Positions 5,701 through 9,733 of a stretch of DNA of 9,733 bases are shown here, piece by piece. Source of the DNA: Kiloniellales bacterium (GTDB taxonomy: Bacteria > Pseudomonadota > Alphaproteobacteria > Kiloniellales > JAKSDN01). The first letter of the stretch is position 1; every line of letters starts with the position of its first letter. Where the stretch lies: positions 1 to 9,733 of the forward strand of contig JAKSDN010001153.1 of NCBI GenBank assembly GCA_022360075.1, read 5' to 3'. The translations under genes and the position numbers were made by a program. Under the pieces are notes generated by a model that was not told the DNA's origin, ran no database searches, and was given only the letters and a program-made list of their open reading frames with translations.

Positions 5701-6875
5701 GGCGAGACCGCGAGCGGGGTCGCGGTCTGCTCGATCGCTCGGCCAAGCGCGGATCTCTGAGCCGCCAGAAGCTCCAAGACGCGAGCCGCGCGTTCCTGAA
5801 GGCTCGTCCGCACCTCGTGGCCCGAGCCACCCGTGGCTCTGACCGTGCAGACCGGCTCGCCCTGTCGGATCGAGGCGCCGGCGTGCGGCCGGTCCATGGT
5901 CCAGACGGGCCAGTGTAGATCGAGCGGCACGGCAATGGCTTGCGGCGCATAGACCACTTGAATGCCAGCGCACCGCCGCAATGCCGGCTGCCTTTCCGGC
6001 AGCCGACCATCGCAAGCCCGGCAGTGCCAGGCGAACAGGCCGGGCGGGATGCCCGCGTCGAAGATGTCGAGGGTCGCGCCGGGACGCGGGTTGACCTCGA
6101 TCAGCCAGGGACCGTCACCATCGACGATGAAATCGGCGCTGTTCAATCCGATCAGGCCGGTGTCGGCGACCAAGGCCGCAAGCTGCGCTTCGATCGTCCG
6201 CGCCAAGCTTGCCGCGATCGTCGCGGGCCGGAGCGCGCCGCCGAAGAGAAAGCTCGGCCCGATGCCTTCGGCCGGCCAGGACTCGCTGAAGCCCAGCGTA
6301 AGCGCCGATCTGCCGTCCGCGAGGAACGAGGCCGAGACCTGCCGGCCGCGAACGAAGACTTGGAAATAGCTTGCGGGCTGGAGCGCCGCCGAGGACGTGG
6401 CCCGCATCACATGCCATCCACCCGAAGCGCCGGCGCGTTTGACGAGCCAGCCGGCGTGATCCGCCGGCGGACTGCACCTCGTCTCGGGATGAGCGATGCC
6501 GAGCCTCCGGCACAAGGCCGCAAAGCTGATCGGGTCCTTCAGGGCCGCGACGACATCGGGCGCGTTGCCCAGCAAGCGACGGCCGCGGGCGAGGGCGGCG
6601 AGCAGAGGCGCTCGGTCCTCGAAACCGGCGCCGTACACCAACGCGGGCCTGTCGAGGCCTTCCGCGGTCGCCGCCGCGGCCGCCAGCAACCCAGCCTCCT
6701 CGAACCCCGAGATGACATCGCCGGACACGCGCCGGCAGTCCTCGGCCAGCTCTCGCGTGTCCCGGTCGCCGAAGAGGTCGAGGACGAAAGGCCGATAGCC
6801 TGCACGCCGCGCGGCCGCGGCGAGCGCCCGAGCGGACAGCGCGGCGATCAAGACGCTGTTCGGGCCGTCAGGCAA
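5697..6875 (-). CDS. ATP-grasp protein of the H4MPT cluster (COG2232/OrfY type)
   Basis: The 392-residue protein has an N-terminal Rossmann-like half beginning NSVLIAALSARALAAAARRAGY (6-27 region), then an ATP-grasp fold: WLVKRAGASGGWHV (143-156) as the ATP loop and GLNSADF (243-249) followed by WLIEVNPRPGATLDIFD (257-273) as the Mg-ATP site. A further roughly 100-residue C-terminal part includes a cysteine pair at HCRAC (284-288). Predicted ATP-dependent carboxylate ligases of this type accompany bacterial H4MPT genes; the substrate is unknown. The best start is TTG at 6875: GAGG lies five bases upstream and the first beta strand begins at residue 7, leaving no room for a later start. The start overlaps the mtdB stop by eight bases and the stop overlaps mch by four, so it is embedded between two core pathway genes. 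Which COG it belongs to is my recollection. Confidence 0.82.
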   Translation of the reverse strand: MPDGPNSVLIAALSARALAAAARRAGYRPFVLDLFGDRDTRELAEDCRRVSGDVISGFEEAGLLAAAAATAEGLDRPALVYGAGFEDRAPLLAALARGRRLLGNAPDVVAALKDPISFAALCRRLGIAHPETRCSPPADHAGWLVKRAGASGGWHVMRATSSAALQPASYFQVFVRGRQVSASFLADGRSALTLGFSESWPAEGIGPSFLFGGALRPATIAASLARTIEAQLAALVADTGLIGLNSADFIVDGDGPWLIEVNPRPGATLDIFDAGIPPGLFAWHCRACDGRLPERQPALRRCAGIQVVYAPQAIAVPLDLHWPVWTMDRPHAGASIRQGEPVCTVRATGGSGHEVRTSLQERAARVLELLAAQRSALGRAIEQTATPLAVSP

Positions 6876-7764
6876 CGAGACCTCGCGCCATGGCGAAGGC
6901 TTCGCGGAAGTCCAGGACGAGCGCCTGCTCCTCCTCGATCATGCGCCGGAATAGGCCGGACTCGACCTGATACTTGATGTTGCCGATCGCGAGCGCGCCG
7001 ACGCCGACGGCCGCGCTGTCCGTCAAGGACGCGCCGTTGTCCTGCACGCCCAGGCCCTCGATGCCCGAAGGCGGCACGGCGTTGACGTCGGCGGCGACGA
7101 TCAGGCGCCCGGCGGCCCGAAGCTGCTCGGCCGAGACGATCTGAAGGCCCGCGCGCCCGGCACAGAGGATCACCTCCGCGTCGCTCACCAGACCGCTCTT
7201 GAGCGCGTCGCTGCTGCCGTCGGCGTAGGCGAGGTCGGTATTGAAGCGGGTCTTGGCATCTTCGGCTGCGGCCTTGACCCGCGCCTCGCCATCGTAGCCG
7301 ACCAGGGTCACCTTGGCGCCCTCCAGACCGGCGATGACACCGGCCGAATAGCCGACCACACCGGTCGCGCCGAACACGGCGACCTTACGGCCGGCCCAGC
7401 CCGAGCCGGTCTTGTCGCGAAGCTGCTCGCCGACGCAGGCGACCATGGCCGCCGCGGTCGTGAAAGAGCCGGCCGGATCTGCGAAGAGAGAGACTTCGAA
7501 GGGCGGAAAGGTCGCCTCCTTCGCCGCCTTCAGCATGTCGAGCGCGAGGCCGGCGTTCTTGCCGCCGATGAAGACGCCGGTGCACTTGGCGCCCTTGGGC
7601 CCGCGCGAAAAGATGGCGTCCTGCACCAGGCCGGCGACCTCGGTCAGCTCGACGTTGGTATAGGGCACCGCCGCCGCGAAGCCCGCATCCAGCGCCATGT
7701 TGACGTCAAAGGGGCTGACATGCTTGAGCGGACTCAGCATGTGCAAGATGTATGGCCGTTCCAT
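6868..7764 (-). CDS. mtdB: NAD(P)-dependent methylene-H4MPT dehydrogenase MtdB
   Basis: MtdB oxidises methylene-H4MPT to methenyl-H4MPT using NAD+ or NADP+, between Fae and Mch. The 298 residues match MtdB rather than the tetrahydrofolate-linked paralogue MtdA: the N-terminus reads ILHMLSPLKHVSPFDVNMAL (6-25), then VQDAIFSRGP (47-56), GVFIGGKNAGLALDM (63-77), FADPAGSFTT (94-103), the Rossmann loop FGATGVVGYSAG (131-142), ADVNAVPPSGIEGL (225-238) and GVGALAIGNIKYQ (254-266). The ATG at 7764 is preceded by a strong GGAGGGGGA, with the homology starting at once. A 73-nt gap separates it from the RFAP synthase-like gene, and the next gene starts inside its last codons. Confidence 0.97.
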   Translation of the reverse strand: MERPYILHMLSPLKHVSPFDVNMALDAGFAAAVPYTNVELTEVAGLVQDAIFSRGPKGAKCTGVFIGGKNAGLALDMLKAAKEATFPPFEVSLFADPAGSFTTAAAMVACVGEQLRDKTGSGWAGRKVAVFGATGVVGYSAGVIAGLEGAKVTLVGYDGEARVKAAAEDAKTRFNTDLAYADGSSDALKSGLVSDAEVILCAGRAGLQIVSAEQLRAAGRLIVAADVNAVPPSGIEGLGVQDNGASLTDSAAVGVGALAIGNIKYQVESGLFRRMIEEEQALVLDFREAFAMARGLVA

Positions 7765-7837
7765 TCCCCCTCCCCGTCTCTTGTCGTTGGGCCCGGCCTT
7801 ACGCACGGTGGACCGGACGCCGTCGGGCCGTCGAGCT

Positions 7838-8863
7838 CTAGGCGATGCTGGCCGCTTGCGCCCTTGCCGTGACGGTCGCGCCCCGATTGCGGCCGCGGCA
7901 AAGCAGGAACGCCAGACCGGTCTCTTCCGCGAACCGCCGTTGCGCCGCTTCGAGCAACCTCCGCCCCTCCGCATCCGACGATAACACGCCGAAGCCCGTC
8001 GGGCCCCAGGAGCTTTGTCCCAGGCCGGCGACGTCCTCGTCCTCCAGCCAGGCCAGCACTTCGGCAACCGCGGGACTGGCGTAGCGGCCACCCTGCGCGG
8101 CGGCGAAGTGGTCGCCGGTGCTGCGCTGCAGCTCCGTCACGGCCGCACCGAAGGTCGCGAGGTCCCGCTCGGCCAAGGCCGGCAGGGCCGACATGATCAC
8201 CAGGCGGCAGAGCCGCGCCGCCTCGGCCGCGGGAAAGGCCGGCAGACGCCGGAACGCCTCGCTCTCGGCCTCGCCATGCAGGCCGTCGCGGTCCCGGTCG
8301 AAGATCAAGAGGATGCGCCAGGCCTCCGGAAACGGAAGGCGCGACACGATCGGTGGCGGGAGCGCCCCGCTCGCGCCCCGGCCGCCGTCGAGCAGGACGC
8401 CGCCCTGCTCGAAAGCCCCGATACCGATGCCCGAGCGCGCGCCGCGATCGAGCACTTGGGCGATCTCCCGCGCTGTCAGGTCGCGGCCCAACAGCCGACA
8501 CACCGCCGTCCCCACGGCGAGCGCGAGCTGGGTGCCGGAGCCGAGGCCGTTGTGGGCCGGGATCGCGTCTTCGATCTCGACGAAGACGCCCTCGCCGACG
8601 CCAAGATGCTCGAGCGTTCGCCGGGTGTAGTCGGCGGCGCGCGCCGCGTCGGGTCCTCGGGCGGCCGTGCGCTCAGCGCGCGCCGCGTGGAGCTGCGTGC
8701 CCAAACCGTCGAGCGCGATCCCGAGGCTGCCGAAGCGCCGGCCGAGTTCGCCGTTGAGATCCAGGAACCCCAGATGGAGCCGGGCCGGCACGGCCACGCT
8801 CACCCGATGCGACGAGCTCGGGTCTTCGGCAAGCGCCGGGGCTGGGCGAGTTGCCTGAGGCAA
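7838..8863 (-). CDS. Beta-ribofuranosylaminobenzene 5'-phosphate (RFAP) synthase-like GHMP-fold protein
   Basis: RFAP synthase joins p-hydroxy- or p-aminobenzoate with PRPP in the first committed step of H4MPT synthesis. The protein has the GHMP-superfamily layout: VSVAVPARLHLGFLDLNG (21-38), FGSLGIAL (44-51), the glycine/serine loop IPAHNGLGSGTQLAL (101-115), SGIGIGAFEQGGVLLDGG (144-161) and the C-terminal GQSSWGPTGFGV (282-293) seen in this family. The start is uncertain. TTG at 8863 gives 341 residues but has no ribosome-binding site at normal distance and lies inside a palindrome; GTG at 8803, at the first conserved strand, would give 321 residues and also lacks one. It is the first gene of the minus-strand operon. 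In M. extorquens the equivalent gene was called orf4, and the archaeal enzyme MptG. Confidence 0.9.
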   Translation of the reverse strand: MPQATRPAPALAEDPSSSHRVSVAVPARLHLGFLDLNGELGRRFGSLGIALDGLGTQLHAARAERTAARGPDAARAADYTRRTLEHLGVGEGVFVEIEDAIPAHNGLGSGTQLALAVGTAVCRLLGRDLTAREIAQVLDRGARSGIGIGAFEQGGVLLDGGRGASGALPPPIVSRLPFPEAWRILLIFDRDRDGLHGEAESEAFRRLPAFPAAEAARLCRLVIMSALPALAERDLATFGAAVTELQRSTGDHFAAAQGGRYASPAVAEVLAWLEDEDVAGLGQSSWGPTGFGVLSSDAEGRRLLEAAQRRFAEETGLAFLLCRGRNRGATVTARAQAASIA

Positions 8864-8879
8864 GGGAATTACCTATGCT
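8851..8879 (+). promoter_or_regulatory. Candidate promoter of the pterin dehydratase-like gene with overlapping palindrome
   Basis: TTGCCT (8851-8856) and TATGCT (8874-8879) are spaced by 17 bases, each matching the sigma-70 consensus at four of six positions, and would give a leader of roughly 40 nt. The -35 box is half of the perfect palindrome TTGCCTGAGGCAA (8851-8863), a possible operator that also covers the TTG start proposed for the RFAP synthase-like gene on the other strand. The 60-nt gap 8864-8923 must hold control signals for both directions. Confidence 0.4.
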
Positions 8880-8923
8880 CCGAAACGGACCCGGGACGGT
8901 GACAAAATCGGAATCGGAAATCA

Positions 8924-9307
8924 ATGACCGAGCGATCCGAGGAACGGACCTACAGCGACGAAGAGGTCGAGGCGCGGCTCAAGCAGGACCTGCCGAACTG
9001 GTACCTGGAGAAGGGCTGGATCCGGCGCAAATACAAGACCAACTCCTGGAAGGGCACGCTCATGGTGATCAACACCGTGGGCCATTTGTCCGAGGCCGCT
9101 TGGCACCACCCGGACATCACCGCCTCCTACGCCTGGGTCGAGGTGCGCCTGCAGAACCATGCGGCCAAGGGCATTACCGACAAGGACTTCGAGCTCGCCA
9201 AGAAGATCGAGGACGTCGTGCAGTGGCAGCCCGGCGCCGAAAGCGGGGCGCTCGAAGGCACCCCGAACGAAGACCAGCGCTTCGCCTACATCAAGTACGA
9301 CAGCTAA
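8924..9307 (+). CDS. Pterin-4a-carbinolamine dehydratase-like protein (PCD/DCoH family)
   Basis: Family members dehydrate 4a-hydroxytetrahydropterins produced by aromatic amino-acid hydroxylases, though many bacterial members occur with other pterin pathways. This 127-residue protein carries the complete active-site pattern: Glu57, His61-His62-Pro63 (in EAAWHHPDI), Tyr69, His79 and Asp88, with the normal spacings, plus LPNWYLEKGWIRRKYK (23-38), the usual strand pair with Trp. The N-terminus has about 20 extra charged residues. ATG at 8924 follows GGAA at a workable distance. It is divergent from the H4MPT operon with only 60 nt between starts, and no aromatic hydroxylase gene is in the window, so a role with methanopterin or its precursors is the natural inference. 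True phhB function elsewhere in metabolism is not excluded. Confidence 0.9.
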   Translation: MTERSEERTYSDEEVEARLKQDLPNWYLEKGWIRRKYKTNSWKGTLMVINTVGHLSEAAWHHPDITASYAWVEVRLQNHAAKGITDKDFELAKKIEDVVQWQPGAESGALEGTPNEDQRFAYIKYDS

Positions 9308-9330
9308 GGTTCTGCCCGTCGTTTCAGCAG

Positions 9331-9359
9331 CCTAGGGTTAGTTATCCACACCTAGGGTT
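9331..9359. promoter_or_regulatory. Tandem CCTAGGGTT repeats flanking TTATCCACA
   Basis: Two identical nine-base repeats, CCTAGGGTT at 9331-9339 and 9351-9359, start exactly 20 bp apart (about two helical turns), each containing the palindrome CCTAGG. The bases between end in TTATCCACA (9342-9350), a perfect consensus DnaA box. The block lies 24 nt after the dehydratase-like stop and about 190-220 nt before the secreted-protein start, so it is most likely an activator or repressor site for the latter. Confidence 0.45.
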
Positions 9360-9371
9360 GCATTCCTGAGG

Positions 9372-9398
9372 CGACTCTGGCAGTTGATGCCGGAGTCG
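9372..9398 (+). other. Long hairpin downstream of the dehydratase-like gene
   Basis: CGACTCTGGC (9372-9381) pairs with GCCGGAGTCG (9389-9398) across all ten positions, one of them a G-U wobble, with a seven-base loop. No T-run follows, so it is either a factor-dependent or weak terminator for the upstream gene, or a part of the leader of the downstream gene. Confidence 0.4.
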
Positions 9399-9451
9399 AT
9401 TCGGGAAGGGAAATTTCATCGAAACGCCACGGGGCAGCATCTTCTCCCATG

Positions 9452-9504
9452 CCATTGTTCGCAATGGGGACGGTCGATCGCCTTCGAGCTGGGGTCCGAG
9501 GCGA
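9452..9504 (+). other. Two further hairpins in the leader of the secreted-protein gene
   Basis: CCATTG (9452-9457) pairs with CAATGG (9462-9467) around a TTCG tetraloop. Next, TCGCCT (9478-9483) pairs with AGGCGA (9499-9504), continued inside by CG/CG past a single bulged T, leaving a ten-base loop AGCTGGGGTC. I do not recognise a known riboswitch; no close fit to the c-di-GMP (GEMM) consensus was found by eye. Confidence 0.35.
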
Positions 9505-9531
9505 ACGGGAAATGCGCTCCGCGACGACAGA

Positions 9532-9549
9532 CGTCTTGAAAGGAAGACG
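9532..9549 (+). promoter_or_regulatory. Hairpin presenting the Shine-Dalgarno of the secreted-protein gene
   Basis: CGTCTT (9532-9537) pairs perfectly with AAGACG (9544-9549). The six-base loop GAAAGG together with the next bases forms the ribosome-binding site (GAAAGGAAG), and the stem ends two bases before the ATG at 9552. Such a structure could restrict initiation. Confidence 0.4.
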
Positions 9550-9551
9550 AC

Positions 9552-9733
9552 ATGAGTTTCGTGAAGTGCCGGCGCCTTAGCTCGATTGCTCTCACGCTGT
9601 TAGTCGGCCCGGCCGCGGCCTTGCACTTGAGCGCCTCGAGCGCTTCGGCGGCCCCGGTCATCTCGATGGACATGGACCCCGGCACGCCAGGCATTCAGAG
9701 CGCGCTGACGGTCGCGCCGCAGACGACCTTCAA
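9552..9733 (+). CDS. Secreted protein, N-terminal part only
   Basis: Sixty complete codons are visible before the window ends. The ATG at 9552 has AAAGGAAG upstream. The N-terminus is a classical Sec signal peptide: a basic start (MSFVKCRR), a hydrophobic core (LSSIALTLLVGPAAALHL) and a likely signal peptidase I site at ASA-AP (around residues 32-35). The Cys at position 6 lies before the hydrophobic core, so it is not a lipobox. The mature start VISMDMDPGTPGIQSALTVA resembles the opening of secreted cohesin-like or PEP-CTERM-sorted proteins, but the C-terminus that would prove this is outside the window. It is probably unrelated to H4MPT and marks the cluster's right boundary. Confidence 0.7.
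   Translation, partial: MSFVKCRRLSSIALTLLVGPAAALHLSASSASAAPVISMDMDPGTPGIQSALTVAPQTTF

Noticed and set aside
5940..6977. 345-residue plus-strand frame opposite the ATP-grasp gene
   Set aside because: Composition is Arg/Gly/Asp-rich with no domain, whereas the minus strand has both ATP-grasp motifs.
6868..7764. Assignment as the folate-linked dehydrogenase MtdA
   Set aside because: The N-terminal HMLSPLKHVSPFDVNMAL and ADVNAVPP stretches match MtdB, and the gene lies among H4MPT genes.
8015..8902. 295-residue plus-strand frame opposite the RFAP synthase-like gene
   Set aside because: Antisense shadow; the GHMP motifs on the minus strand are clear.
9342..9350. Replication origin suggested by the perfect DnaA box
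   Set aside because: Only one box, no AT-rich unwinding region and no dnaA, dnaN or repA nearby.
9416..9694. Minus-strand frame of 92 residues under the secreted-protein leader
   Set aside because: No ribosome-binding site and no motifs; it overlaps the signal-peptide gene and its structured leader.
1..9733. CRISPR array, tRNA, rRNA, transposase or prophage genes
   Set aside because: None seen: no regularly spaced repeats with unique spacers, no cloverleaf recognised by eye, no transposase or phage motifs.

Overview
The window is high-GC DNA with strong GC bias at third codon positions. It carries a tetrahydromethanopterin (H4MPT)-linked formaldehyde oxidation cluster of the kind found in methylotrophic Proteobacteria. 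The order of its genes (RFAP synthase-like, mtdB, mch, accessory genes, fae) and the close match of the Fae and MtdB proteins to those I recall from Methylobacterium extorquens point to a methylotrophic or C1-detoxifying bacterium, most likely an alphaproteobacterium. The exact taxon cannot be read from the sequence alone.

Layout, left to right. At 1-906 (minus, cut by the left edge) lies a hydantoinase/oxoprolinase-like 'H4MPT-linked C1 transfer pathway' protein. Positions 907-1303 are non-coding and hold a palindrome-rich intergenic repeat (about 1009-1160). At 1304-2008 (plus) is a HisA-like TIM-barrel protein, convergent with the operon that follows. Between the two, at 2009-2143, are GC-rich hairpins. 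From 8863 down to 2144 runs a minus-strand operon, in transcription order: RFAP synthase-like GHMP protein, mtdB, ATP-grasp protein, mch, RimK-like ligase, CitG-like protein, then a 250-bp regulatory gap and fae. On the plus strand, divergent from the operon, is a pterin-4a-carbinolamine dehydratase-like gene (8924-9307). Next comes a 244-nt region with tandem CCTAGGGTT repeats and several hairpins, then the start of a secreted protein (9552 to the right edge).

How the genes work together. Fae condenses formaldehyde with H4MPT. MtdB oxidises methylene-H4MPT to methenyl-H4MPT, and Mch hydrolyses that to formyl-H4MPT. The formyltransferase/hydrolase complex (Fhc) that would finish the route to formate is not in this window. 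The GHMP-fold protein makes the ribofuranosylaminobenzene precursor of the cofactor. The ATP-grasp, RimK-like, CitG-like, HisA-like and COG1548-like proteins are known companions whose reactions are unproven; cofactor synthesis (H4MPT or methylofuran) is the natural inference. Tight overlaps (8 nt mtdB/ATP-grasp, 4 nt ATP-grasp/mch, 2-nt gap RimK-like/CitG-like) indicate one polycistronic message. fae appears to have its own promoter region with a perfect 9-bp inverted repeat.

The core pathway is known biology. The observations I consider less ordinary are the operator-like palindrome and structured leader before fae, a 27-codon in-frame open stretch after the fae stop, the pterin dehydratase-like gene sharing a 60-bp divergent control region with the operon, and the repeats and hairpins ahead of the secreted protein gene.
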